Assembly (NCBI GenBank): GCA_041581335.1
Contig: JBFIDG010000001.1
Location: 1 to 62,910, forward strand
DNA length: 62,910 nt
Direction of reading: 5' to 3'
Source of the DNA: JBFGSX01 sp041581335
GTDB lineage: Archaea; Thermoplasmatota; E2; JACPAO01; JAHFTW01
Part shown: positions 1 to 8,477 of the stretch, one piece after another
Position numbering within the stretch: position 1 is the first letter of the stretch
How the letters are laid out: the number at the start of each line of letters is the position of its first letter
The notes under the pieces: model-generated
Seen by the model: only the letters and a program-made list of their open reading frames with translations
Told to the model about the DNA's origin: nothing
Databases searched by the model: none
Position numbers and translations under genes: made by a program

Positions 1-36
1 CGTACCGGGGGCTCCCGGCATTTGGGGCTATCGCCG

Positions 37-1314
37 TCAGACCAGCGGCGTGATCACCAGGTCCGCGCCGGCGTGGTACACGTGCCCCTGCCAGTAGCGG
101 CTGTCCCAGTGGCTGCCGTCGGCGGGTTCGATGTCCAGCACGTCCGGGTTGCCGGGGTCGCTGAAGTCCACGAGGATCGTGCCGCCTTGGTACCAGCCCA
201 TCACGAACGCTTCCTGGCCGGCGACCAGGTCACCGAAGTGGCTGCCGCAGTTGCCCTCGGCGGGGCTTGGCGGGACGCCGTCGCCGTTCCAGCCGCTGTC
301 GTTCTGGATGTAGGCCAGTTGCACGGGGTTGCGTTCGTCACTGATGTCGTAGATCCACGCCGCAGCGGTGGGGATCTGGTCTTCGCTGCCGACCAACGGA
401 AGGCCTGCGTCGAAGCAGTTGTTGGCACCGACGGGGACGCCGGGCAGGAAGGGGCCCACGTATTCGTCGTTGATGATGAGGATGTCTCCGCCATCGTTGA
501 CGAAGGCCTGGTGGTGGTACTTGATGCGGGGGTCGTCGATGGCCGCGAGCCACACCGGTTCGAGGGGGTCGGTGAGGTCCCAGATGAACGATTCACCGCC
601 GGCGCCGTAGTAGCGCCCGCCGCCACCGGCACAGTAGCCGCGTTGCAGGTCCGCGCGCACGGTGATGTCATGACAGCCGTCGGATTCGACGATGGTGTTG
701 CCGACCATGGCCGGGATGACGAAGCTGTGCGTGACGGGGGCTGCGGGGTTGGTGATGTCGAGGATGTCGATCTTGCCGCTGCCTTGGCCGACGGCCCCTT
801 GGGCACCCGGGACGCCGCTGGCGCCGCTGCTGTAGATGTAGGGGGTGCCCTGCAACGCGGCAAGGTTGTGGACGCCGGCCGAAGGCATGTCGGTGGTGCC
901 GACGAGCTGGGGGTCGCGGGGGTCGGTGACGTCGATGAGGTGCAGGCCGCGGCCGCTGCCGGCGAGGGCTGCGTAGGTGCGGTTCTGCCATTCGAGGACA
1001 TCCACGTCACGGGCACCGATGCCGGTGATGTTGCCCAGCAGGACGATGTTCTGCGGGTCGGCGACGTCGGCCAGCACGAGGTCTTGGCCGTTGGTCCAGT
1101 ACAGGATGTCGTTGTGGATCCAGATGCCCTGGCCGCCGCCAGCCATCTCGAAGCCGAAGGTCTCGCCGAAGCCGGTGAGCGTGCCGTTGAAGGGCGTGTT
1201 GCCCACGGGGCCGGTCGGTGCCGGGTCTTGCCCTGCCGCGGGAGGCGTCTGTTCGTCGGTGCATCCAGCAAGCACGGTCAGGGACAACAGCCCGATGACC
1301 ATCATGGCACGCAT
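37..1314 (-). CDS. Secreted LVIVD-repeat lipoprotein
   Basis: This 425-residue protein is probably exported and lipid-anchored. Residues 1-17 form a hydrophobic signal followed by a lipobox (LAGC, Cys18) and a Pro/Gly-rich linker. The rest is built of repeated blocks of the type D-V-x-D-P-x-x-P-x-L-V-G (for example DVTDPRDPQLVG and DISDERNPVQL), the hallmark of LVIVD repeats, which fold as beta-propeller blades in surface proteins. No catalytic motif is visible. It is transcribed divergently from the malate synthase operon, and a CTTAGG box lies about 26 nt upstream of the ATG, suggesting a leaderless mRNA. The substrate or partner is unknown. The family call is firm; the role is not. Confidence 0.85.
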   Translation of the reverse strand: MRAMMVIGLLSLTVLAGCTDEQTPPAAGQDPAPTGPVGNTPFNGTLTGFGETFGFEMAGGGQGIWIHNDILYWTNGQDLVLADVADPQNIVLLGNITGIGARDVDVLEWQNRTYAALAGSGRGLHLIDVTDPRDPQLVGTTDMPSAGVHNLAALQGTPYIYSSGASGVPGAQGAVGQGSGKIDILDITNPAAPVTHSFVIPAMVGNTIVESDGCHDITVRADLQRGYCAGGGGRYYGAGGESFIWDLTDPLEPVWLAAIDDPRIKYHHQAFVNDGGDILIINDEYVGPFLPGVPVGANNCFDAGLPLVGSEDQIPTAAAWIYDISDERNPVQLAYIQNDSGWNGDGVPPSPAEGNCGSHFGDLVAGQEAFVMGWYQGGTILVDFSDPGNPDVLDIEPADGSHWDSRYWQGHVYHAGADLVITPLV

Positions 1315-1337
1315 GGCCGCCAGTCCGGGACACGCGT

Positions 1338-1343
1338 CTTAGG
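1338..1343 (-). promoter_or_regulatory. Putative TATA-like box for LVIVD lipoprotein
   Basis: Read on the minus strand this is CCTAAG, centred about 26 nt upstream of the start codon at 1314. The spacing fits an archaeal TATA box driving a leaderless transcript. Confidence 0.4.
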
Positions 1344-1458
1344 CCTTGGGGTGGACGTGCCTGGCCCCCTTGGCACGCCCGTAGGCCTAGCGCGTCCGCC
1401 CCGCCACCCTCAACCATGTCCCTATGCGGCTTTTGGTCTCGGGCCCCTTTTTTTCATC

Positions 1459-3048
1459 ATGCCGAGACTGGACGCCCTGCACGGGGCCCAGACCGAGAGC
1501 GAAGACCTGGCCGCCGCCGACCGGGTCTTGACCGTGGAGGCCTTGGCCGTGTTGGAGGAGGTCCACCGACGCTTCGAAGCACGGCGCCAGGAAGTGCTGG
1601 CGCTGCGGCCCGCCCGGCGTCGACGGTTGGCGGCCGGAGGTGGCTGGCCAGCAGAGACCCAGGCCATCCGGGACGGCGACTGGAAGGTCGCACCGATCCC
1701 GGCCGCCCTCCAGGACCGTCGCGTCGAGATCACAGGACCCGTCGACCGCAAGATGATGATCAACGCCCTCAACTCCGGCGCCAAGGTCTTCATGGCCGAC
1801 TTCGAAGACAGCCACAGCCCCGTCTGGGCCAACACCTTGGCGGGCCAGGTCAACATCATGGACGCCGTGCGCGGCACGCTTTCGCTGACCACGCCGGACA
1901 AGGAATACCGCGTCGGCCCCGACCCGGCGTTGCTACTGGTGCGCGTCCGCGGCTGGCACCTGGACGAGGCGGGCCTGGCCATCGATGGCAAGCCGATCTC
2001 CGCAAGCCTGTTCGATGCGACGCTCACCGTGTTCCACAACGCCAAGGAGCAGCTGGCCCGCGGGGTCGGGCCCTACCTGTACCTGCCGAAGCTGGAAGGC
2101 CGCGAGGAGGCCAGGCTGTGGGCGGACGTCCTAGGCCACATCGAGAAGGCCGTCGGGATCCCGGCCGGATCCATCAAGGTCACCGTGCTCATCGAGACCC
2201 TCCCCGCGGCGTTCGAGATGGAAGAGATCCTGCACGAGCTGCGGGACCACATCGTGGCCCTCAACGCCGGGCGCTGGGACTACATCTTCAGCGCCATCAA
2301 GGTCTTCGCCGAGGACCCGACGCGGGTCCTGCCCGACCGCTCCCAGGTCACGATGCACGCCCCCTTCATGCGAGCGTATGCCCAACGCCTTGTCGAGGTC
2401 TGTCACCGCCGTGGCGCCTTGGCGATGGGGGGCATGAGCGCGTTCATCCCGAACCGCCGCCGATCTGACGTCACGGAGGCCGCACTGGCCGCGGTGCGCG
2501 CCGATAAGGAGCGGGAAGTGGCAGACGGCTGCGACGGCACATGGGTGGCGCACCCGGACCTTGTCCCGGTCGCCATGGAGATCTTCGATGCCGCCTTGGG
2601 TGAGGCCCGCAATCAGGTCGGACGCCAGACCACGCCCCAGGTGACGCCTGAACAGTTCGTCGACCTGCACATCCCGGATGGCCACGTGACCCGGGCCGGT
2701 ATCGACACCAACATCGAGGTGACGCTGCGCTACCTGGCGGCATGGTTGTCCGGCGTCGGTGCCGTGGCGATCCACGACCTGATGGAGGACGCGGCGACCG
2801 CAGAGATCAGCCGTTGCCAATTGTGGCAATGGCGCTACCACGGGGTCACGACGACGGAGGGCGAACGCGTCGATGCATCGATGCTGAAAGCAGGCATCCG
2901 GCGACACGCACGCGCCCTGCGCGCCGAGTCTCCGCAGGCCCCGGTGACGGCCGCAGCCAGGCTCCTCGAACGGGCGGTCCTGGCCTGGCCGATCCCGGAC
3001 TTCCTCATCCTTTCCGCTTACAAGACGCTACAGGAGTCTACGACATGA
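1459..3048 (+). CDS. aceB: Malate synthase, copy 1 (type A-like)
   Basis: Condenses glyoxylate with acetyl-CoA to malate, the second step of the glyoxylate shunt. The 529-residue length fits malate synthase A. The signature block near residue 260 reads RDHIVALNAGRWDYIF, with Ala where the usual signature has Gly. The reading frame stays open far upstream, but recognisable homology and good codon bias start only at the ATG at 1459. Its stop overlaps the start of isocitrate lyase by ATGA, so the two are translationally coupled. A second copy of the pair follows at 4752-7672. Residues around 77-118 are encoded by DNA identical to that of copy 2, while the flanks have diverged. Confidence 0.95.
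   Translation: MPRLDALHGAQTESEDLAAADRVLTVEALAVLEEVHRRFEARRQEVLALRPARRRRLAAGGGWPAETQAIRDGDWKVAPIPAALQDRRVEITGPVDRKMMINALNSGAKVFMADFEDSHSPVWANTLAGQVNIMDAVRGTLSLTTPDKEYRVGPDPALLLVRVRGWHLDEAGLAIDGKPISASLFDATLTVFHNAKEQLARGVGPYLYLPKLEGREEARLWADVLGHIEKAVGIPAGSIKVTVLIETLPAAFEMEEILHELRDHIVALNAGRWDYIFSAIKVFAEDPTRVLPDRSQVTMHAPFMRAYAQRLVEVCHRRGALAMGGMSAFIPNRRRSDVTEAALAAVRADKEREVADGCDGTWVAHPDLVPVAMEIFDAALGEARNQVGRQTTPQVTPEQFVDLHIPDGHVTRAGIDTNIEVTLRYLAAWLSGVGAVAIHDLMEDAATAEISRCQLWQWRYHGVTTTEGERVDASMLKAGIRRHARALRAESPQAPVTAAARLLERAVLAWPIPDFLILSAYKTLQESTT
1686..1813 (+). repeat. 128-bp identical tract shared with 4979-5106
   Basis: Base-by-base comparison shows all 128 positions are the same as 4979-5106 in the second malate synthase gene, whereas DNA on either side differs at many third positions. 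It encodes the active-site region containing PVDRKMMINALNSG. Recent gene conversion is the simplest reading. Confidence 0.9.
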
Positions 3049-4568
3049 ACATCGAAGCCAAGATCCAAGCCGAAGCCGACGCCCTGCAACGTGAATGGTC
3101 CCGGGACCTTCGGTGGCAAGGGGTGCGACGAGACTACTCCGCCGAGGAGGTAGTGCGGCTGCGCGGGAGCATCCAGTTCGATCACCCCTTGGCCCGCCAC
3201 GGCGCAGAACGCCTGTGGAATCTCCTCAACGGCGGCGGTGGAGACAACTACATCAACGCCCTGGGGGCGGTGTCCGGCAACCAGGCGATGCAGATGGTCC
3301 GTGCTGGATTGAAGGCGATCTACCTATCCGGCTGGCAGGTCGCGGCGGACGGCAATCTCTCGGAGACGATGTATCCAGACCAGAGCCTGTACCCTGTGAA
3401 TTCGGTGCCCGCCATGGTGCGGCGTATCAACAACTGCTTGCGCCGCGCGGACCAGATCGAGTGGGCTGAGGGGGACGTGAGCCGGGATTGGTTCGTCCCG
3501 ATTGTAGCCGACGCGGAGGCCGGTTTCGGCGGCCCGCTCAACGCCTTCGAACTGATGAAGGACATGATCGAGGCAGGGGCCGCCGCGGTGCATTTCGAGG
3601 ACCAGCTGGCCTCGGAGAAGAAGTGCGGCCACCTGGGGGGCAAGGTCCTGGTCCCCACGAGCCATGCCATCCGGCAACTCAAAGCGGCCCGCCTGGCGGC
3701 AGACGTCAAAGGTGTTCCGACGGTCCTTGTCGCCCGCACGGATGCCCGCGCGGCGACGCTGCTCACGAGCGATGTCGACCCCATCGACCACGCACACATC
3801 ACCGGCGAACGCACGCCGGAAGGCTACCTGCGGATCAAGGCGGGCCTGGACCATGCCATCGCACGGGCCCTGGCGTACGCGCCATACGCCGATGTGCTGT
3901 GGTGCGAGACAGGGACGCCTGATCTGGCCGAGGCGAAGCAGTTCGCCGCCGCGATCCACGCCAAGTTCCCCGGCAAGCTCCTGGCATACAATTGCAGTCC
4001 GAGCTTCAACTGGAAGCAACATCACAGCGACGCCAGCATCGCCGCGTTCCAGGACGAGCTGGGTAAGATGGGGTACCGTTTCCAGTTCATCACCCTGGCC
4101 GGGTTCCACGCGATCAACCACGCCATGTTCCAATTGGCCCAGGGCTACAAGCGCGAACAGATGACCGCGTACGTGCGCTTGCAGGAGGCGGAGTTCGCGG
4201 CCGAGAGCCAGGGCTATACGGCGACCAAGCACCAGCGGGAGGTCGGCACCGGCTACTTCGATGAGGTGTATCGGGCGATCAGTGGCGGCACGAGCAGCAC
4301 GCTGGCGATGGAGGGAAGCACGGAGGCCGAGCAGTTCGCCGCTCCCGCGCTGAAGACCAACGGCCATGTCGCGACAGAGGTATCGAACGGGGCCCGGCCT
4401 GCGCGACCAGGCGCCACGAACGGCAAGAAGGTGGGCAATGGCCATGCCAAGAACGGCCGCAACGGCCACGGGACGGACGGTCATCCTCGCGCCCCGGGCG
4501 AAGACGCGCAGAACGGGGTCCAGCCCGTCGGGTCCGCCGGCGCCGCACAGAAGCGCGACGGCCATTGA
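3045..4568 (+). CDS. aceA: Isocitrate lyase, copy 1, with long low-complexity tail
   Basis: Cleaves isocitrate to succinate and glyoxylate, the first step of the glyoxylate shunt. The catalytic signature KKCGHLGGKVLVPT is present near residue 190, and the TIM-barrel core is full length. The ATG at 3045 overlaps the malate synthase stop (ATGA). Compared with copy 2 (442 residues), this protein has 507 residues. The extra C-terminal stretch of about 65-75 residues is rich in Asn, Gly, Lys and His (repeated NGH/NGK units) and looks disordered. Nothing in the core suggests loss of activity. The tail's function is unknown; it could serve in interaction or localisation, or simply be neutral. Confidence 0.95.
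   Translation: MNIEAKIQAEADALQREWSRDLRWQGVRRDYSAEEVVRLRGSIQFDHPLARHGAERLWNLLNGGGGDNYINALGAVSGNQAMQMVRAGLKAIYLSGWQVAADGNLSETMYPDQSLYPVNSVPAMVRRINNCLRRADQIEWAEGDVSRDWFVPIVADAEAGFGGPLNAFELMKDMIEAGAAAVHFEDQLASEKKCGHLGGKVLVPTSHAIRQLKAARLAADVKGVPTVLVARTDARAATLLTSDVDPIDHAHITGERTPEGYLRIKAGLDHAIARALAYAPYADVLWCETGTPDLAEAKQFAAAIHAKFPGKLLAYNCSPSFNWKQHHSDASIAAFQDELGKMGYRFQFITLAGFHAINHAMFQLAQGYKREQMTAYVRLQEAEFAAESQGYTATKHQREVGTGYFDEVYRAISGGTSSTLAMEGSTEAEQFAAPALKTNGHVATEVSNGARPARPGATNGKKVGNGHAKNGRNGHGTDGHPRAPGEDAQNGVQPVGSAGAAQKRDGH
3306..3343 (+). repeat. 38-bp identical tract shared with 6596-6633
   Basis: These 38 bases match 6596-6633 in the second isocitrate lyase exactly, including the unusual CTA codon of the Tyr-Leu-Ser-Gly motif. 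The surrounding DNA differs. Confidence 0.8.
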
Positions 4569-4751
4569 CGCGGCCAGGACGGGCATATCCGTTTGTGCCA
4601 AGGAAGCGGCGCCAGGCCCGGCCCTGTCCAGGGGTCCGCCTCCTGTTGGCCACCCCTGCACTTCCGATGCAGCTCGAAAAGGTGAACATGTTCGTGTGCC
4701 ATTCGTAAATGTCCGATAGTTTCAAGATATGGTCTCCTGCTGTCGTCCTGA
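4569..4751 (+). promoter_or_regulatory. Intergenic regulatory region upstream of second shunt operon
   Basis: This 183-bp gap holds the start region of the second malate synthase. It contains an ACCCCTGCACTTCCGATGCA element at 4652-4671, which resembles elements at 11676 and 11441. Next comes the perfect 10-bp palindrome GAACATGTTC at 4683-4692. An AT-richer patch around 4718-4733 could be the TATA region, roughly 25-30 nt from the ATG at 4752. Confidence 0.4.
4683..4692. promoter_or_regulatory. Palindrome GAACATGTTC, candidate operator
   Basis: A perfect 10-bp palindrome embedded in TGAACATGTTCGTGTGCC. The same core and right flank recur at 58144-58153, again in an intergenic region. Both copies lie well upstream of a start codon. 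Confidence 0.35.
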
Positions 4752-6347
4752 ATGGAGACCCTCGTGCCCCCCGGCCTCACGCTGGCCACCCCCATCTTGG
4801 ACGGCACCGACGTGCTGAGTCCCGAAGCCCTGGCCTTCGTCGCGGAGCTGTCACGCCGATTCGACGGACGCCGCCGTGGACTGCTCGACGCCAGGCAGGC
4901 ACGGCAGATCGCCTACGATGCCGGCGAGACGCCTGATTTCCTCGCGGACACCTCACACATCCGTGCCGACGACTGGACGGTCGCACCGATCCCGGCCGCC
5001 CTCCAGGACCGTCGCGTCGAGATCACAGGACCCGTCGACCGCAAGATGATGATCAACGCCCTCAACTCCGGCGCCAAGGTCTTCATGGCCGACTTCGAAG
5101 ACAGCCTCAGCCCGACCTGGGCCAACCTCGTGGCCGGCCACCAGAACGTCTACGACGCCACGCGTGGCCGCCTCACCTACGCCCATCCGACCAAGGGCAC
5201 CTACCGGGTCGAGGACGACCCCGCCCAGATGATCTTACGGCCACGCGGCTGGCACCTCGACGAAGCCCACGTGCACGTCGATGGCCACCCAGTCAGTGCG
5301 AGTCTCTTCGACTTCGGCATCTCGTTCTTCCACAACGCCGCCGCCTTGCACGACCAAGGACGCGGCCCCTTCTACTACCTCCCCAAGCTCGAACACCACG
5401 ACGAAGCAAGACTCTGGGACGACGTCTTCCGCCACGCCCAGGACGCCATCGGCCTACCCCCGGGGACCATCAAGGCCACCGTCCTCATCGAGACCCTCCC
5501 CGCCGCCTTCCAGATGGACGAGATCCTGTTCGCGCTCAAAGACCACATCGTCGGCCTGAACGCCGGCCGCTGGGACTACATCTTCAGTTGCATCAAGACC
5601 CTGCGCCGCCACCCCGACAAGACATTGCCCGACCGCGGCCAGGTCACCATGGGCGTGCCCCACATGCGCGCCTACACGCAGCTGCTGATCCAGACGTGCC
5701 ACCGTCGCGGCGCCTTCGCCATGGGTGGCATGAGCGCCTTCATCCCGGACCGGGCCGACCCCGTGCGCACCGAGAACGCCCTGGCCCAAGTCCGCGCGGA
5801 CAAGCAGCGGGAAGCCGCCGACGGCTGTGACGGCACATGGGTCGCCCACCCAGGCCTCGTGCAGGTGGCGATGGAGATCTTCGACGCCGCATTGGCCGGC
5901 GCACCCAACCAACTGCATCGCCCACCCACCACCATCAAGGTGACGGCGGCAGACCTCCTCGACTTCGCGGTCCCCGACGGCCGCACCACCCACGCAGGCG
6001 TCGCCCAGAACGTCGACGTCGGCCTGCGCTACCTCGTCGCGTGGCTCTCCGGCGACGGCGCCGCAGCCATCCACGGACTGATGGAGGATGCCGCCACCGC
6101 AGAGATCAGCCGCAGCCAGCTGTGGCAGTGGACCCAGCACAAGGTGCAGCTCGAAGACGGGCGGCCCGTCACCAAAGCCCTCGTCGCCGACCTGATCACC
6201 GCCACCGCTGCACGGCTGTCCCACGAGGCCCCCGAAGCGCCCGTCGAGACGGCAGCCCAGTTGCTCGCCGACGTCGCATTGGGCGACGCCTTCCCCCCGT
6301 TCCTGACCATCCCCGCCTACGCCACCCTCCAGGAGACCCCCGCATGA
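4752..6347 (+). CDS. aceB: Malate synthase, copy 2 (type A)
   Basis: Second malate synthase, 531 residues, catalysing glyoxylate plus acetyl-CoA to malate. The classical signature KDHIVGLNAGRWDYIF is intact, unlike copy 1, which has one substitution. It begins at an ATG after a 183-bp regulatory gap and ends in an ATGA overlap with the second isocitrate lyase, exactly as in copy 1. Codons ending in C are more strongly preferred here than in copy 1, so the two copies have evolved under somewhat different pressure, or copy 2 is the more highly expressed one. The protein is otherwise collinear with copy 1 throughout. Confidence 0.96.
   Translation: METLVPPGLTLATPILDGTDVLSPEALAFVAELSRRFDGRRRGLLDARQARQIAYDAGETPDFLADTSHIRADDWTVAPIPAALQDRRVEITGPVDRKMMINALNSGAKVFMADFEDSLSPTWANLVAGHQNVYDATRGRLTYAHPTKGTYRVEDDPAQMILRPRGWHLDEAHVHVDGHPVSASLFDFGISFFHNAAALHDQGRGPFYYLPKLEHHDEARLWDDVFRHAQDAIGLPPGTIKATVLIETLPAAFQMDEILFALKDHIVGLNAGRWDYIFSCIKTLRRHPDKTLPDRGQVTMGVPHMRAYTQLLIQTCHRRGAFAMGGMSAFIPDRADPVRTENALAQVRADKQREAADGCDGTWVAHPGLVQVAMEIFDAALAGAPNQLHRPPTTIKVTAADLLDFAVPDGRTTHAGVAQNVDVGLRYLVAWLSGDGAAAIHGLMEDAATAEISRSQLWQWTQHKVQLEDGRPVTKALVADLITATAARLSHEAPEAPVETAAQLLADVALGDAFPPFLTIPAYATLQETPA
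4979..5106 (+). repeat. 128-bp identical tract shared with 1686-1813
   Basis: Second copy of the identical tract. Identity breaks abruptly at both ends, which argues for gene conversion rather than uniformly strong selection on the protein. Confidence 0.9.
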
Positions 6348-7672
6348 ACATCGAAGCCGATATCCAAGCCCAAGCCGACCGACTGCAGCAGGAATGGGAG
6401 ACCCACCCCCGGTGGGCGCACGTGCAACGCGACCACTCCGCCGAAGAGGTCGTGCGCCTGCGCGGCAGTCTGCAGTTCGACTACCCGGTGGCCCGCCACG
6501 GGGCCCAGCGACTCTGGTCGCTCCTGAACGAGGACGAATACATCAACGCCCTCGGCGCCCTCACGGGGAACCAGGCGATGCAGATGGTCCGCGCCGGATT
6601 GAAGGCGATCTACCTATCCGGCTGGCAGGTCGCCGCCGATGCCAACCTGGCCGAACAGATGTACCCCGACCAGAGCCTGTACCCCGTCAACTCCGTGCCG
6701 GCCGTCATCCGACGCATCAACAACACGTTGCGTCGTGCGGACCAGATCGAATGGTCCGAGGGCAACGTGACCCGCGATTGGTTCGTCCCGATCGTCGCCG
6801 ACGCCGAAGCCGGTTTCGGCGGCCCCCTCAACGCGTTCGAGCTGATGAAGAGCATGATCGAAGCGGGCGCGGCCGGCGTGCACTGGGAAGACCAACTCGC
6901 GTCGGAGAAGAAATGTGGTCACCTGGGCGGCAAGGTACTGGTGCCGACCAGCCACCATATCCGCACACTCAAGGCGGCCCGCCTGGCGGCCGATGTCATG
7001 GGTGTCCCGTCATTGATCGTCGCCCGCACCGATGCCCGCGCCGCGACGCTGCTGACCAGCGACGTCGACCCCATCGACCACGCCCACATCACGGGGGAGC
7101 GCACGGCTGAAGGCTACCTGCGCGTGACGCCGGGACTCGAACACGCCATCGCCCGCGGACTCGCTTACGCACCCTATGCCGACCTGATCTGGTGTGAGAC
7201 CAGCACGCCCGACATGGAGGAGGCCCGCGCCTTCGCGGCAGCCATCCACGCCAAGTTCCCGGGCAAGATGCTGGCCTACAACTGCAGCCCCAGCTTCAAC
7301 TGGCGCCAGCACCTGGACGACGACCAGATCGCCCGCTTCCAGACGGAGCTCGGCAAGATGGGCTACAAGTTCCAGTTCATCACGCTCGCCGGGTTCCATG
7401 CCCTGAACGAGTCCATGTTCACGTTGGCCAAGGCGTACGCGAAGGAAGGCATGACCGCCTACGTGCGCTTGCAGGAATCGGAGTTCGCGGCGGAGGCCGA
7501 TGGCTACACCGCCACCAAACACCAACGCGAGGTCGGCACGGGGTACTTCGACGAGGTCTACCGGGCCATCAGTGGTGGCACCAGCAGCACGCTTGCGATG
7601 GAAGGCAGCACCGAGGCCGAACAGTTCAGTACCCCGATCGCGAAGGTCCCGGACCCGAAGAAGACCGGTTGA
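6344..7672 (+). CDS. aceA: Isocitrate lyase, copy 2
   Basis: Cleaves isocitrate to succinate and glyoxylate. It has 442 residues, the normal length for the family, with the catalytic KKCGHLGGKVLVPT motif. The N-terminus (MNIEADIQAQADRLQQEW) mirrors copy 1. The ATG overlaps the stop of malate synthase 2 by four bases (ATGA). It ends shortly after the EGSTEAEQF motif that both copies share and lacks the Asn/Gly-rich tail of copy 1. The downstream gene is convergent and only 3 bp away, so this operon holds just two genes. Confidence 0.96.
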   Translation: MNIEADIQAQADRLQQEWETHPRWAHVQRDHSAEEVVRLRGSLQFDYPVARHGAQRLWSLLNEDEYINALGALTGNQAMQMVRAGLKAIYLSGWQVAADANLAEQMYPDQSLYPVNSVPAVIRRINNTLRRADQIEWSEGNVTRDWFVPIVADAEAGFGGPLNAFELMKSMIEAGAAGVHWEDQLASEKKCGHLGGKVLVPTSHHIRTLKAARLAADVMGVPSLIVARTDARAATLLTSDVDPIDHAHITGERTAEGYLRVTPGLEHAIARGLAYAPYADLIWCETSTPDMEEARAFAAAIHAKFPGKMLAYNCSPSFNWRQHLDDDQIARFQTELGKMGYKFQFITLAGFHALNESMFTLAKAYAKEGMTAYVRLQESEFAAEADGYTATKHQREVGTGYFDEVYRAISGGTSSTLAMEGSTEAEQFSTPIAKVPDPKKTG

Positions 7673-7675
7673 GCG

Positions 7676-8452
7676 CTACGCGCCCCGGACCACGTCACGG
7701 ACGCCTGCCTGACACGTCGGGTAGAGCACCATCTCCTGGATGTTGACGTGGGCCGGGCGCGCACAGGACCATGTGATGGCGTCGGCCACGTCCTCAGGGC
7801 GCAGCACGTCGGCGTCGGCGTAGACCTTGGCCGCACGGGCGGTGTCGCCGCGGAAACGCACCTGGCTGAACTCGGTCTCCACGAGTCCCGGCTCGATGTT
7901 GGTGACGCGCACCCCGGTGCCCTGCAGATCGTAGCGGAGGCCTTCGGTGATGGCCGACACGGCGGCCTTGGTGGCGCAATAGACGCCGCCGCCGGGGTAG
8001 GTCCAACGGCCGGCGACGCTGCCAAGGTTCACGATGTGACCTCGGCGCTCGATGAGGGCCGGCAAGGCGACGCGGGTGACCGCCAAGAGGCCCGTCACAT
8101 TGGTGTCGATCATCTCCTGCCAGTCCTCCACGCGAGCGTCCTGCATGGGGTCCGTGCCGCGGGCGAGCCCGGCGTTGTTGACCAGGACATCGACATCGAA
8201 GAGCCGCTTGTGCTGCTTGGCCATGGCCCTGATCTGGGCGACGTCACGGACATCCATGACGACGGGATGTACTGTGGTGCCATGGCTGTCGGCGAGGCGG
8301 TGGGCCAGGTCGTCAAGGCGTGCCTCGCGACGGCCGACGATCGTGACGTGGCTGGCTCCTTGAGCGCAGAACGCTTCGGCCGTGGCGGCGCCGATGCCAG
8401 CGGTGGCTCCCGTGATCAGTACGCGGCGACCCTTGAACGGCAGGACGTCCAT
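7676..8452 (-). CDS. Short-chain dehydrogenase/reductase (YdfG-like)
   Basis: NAD(P)-dependent oxidoreductase of the classical SDR family, 258 residues. The nucleotide-binding TGATAGIG motif is at 14-21, NNAG at 92-95, and the catalytic Ser145, Tyr158 and Lys162 are all in place (YCATK). The sequence around the active site (GSVAGRWTYPGGGVYCATK) resembles the branch that oxidises 3-hydroxy acids and serine-like substrates, but the substrate cannot be read from sequence. It lies convergent to the isocitrate lyase, with the histidine kinase gene 25 bp upstream on the same strand, so the two could be co-transcribed. Confidence 0.93.
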   Translation of the reverse strand: MDVLPFKGRRVLITGATAGIGAATAEAFCAQGASHVTIVGRREARLDDLAHRLADSHGTTVHPVVMDVRDVAQIRAMAKQHKRLFDVDVLVNNAGLARGTDPMQDARVEDWQEMIDTNVTGLLAVTRVALPALIERRGHIVNLGSVAGRWTYPGGGVYCATKAAVSAITEGLRYDLQGTGVRVTNIEPGLVETEFSQVRFRGDTARAAKVYADADVLRPEDVADAITWSCARPAHVNIQEMVLYPTCQAGVRDVVRGA

Positions 8453-8477
8453 GCGCGGCCAGCACAGCCTGCGTTCA

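Noticed and set aside
22..1458. Long open frame running into malate synthase from the left edge
   Set aside because: Antisense to the LVIVD lipoprotein gene and without homology; it is open only because of high GC.
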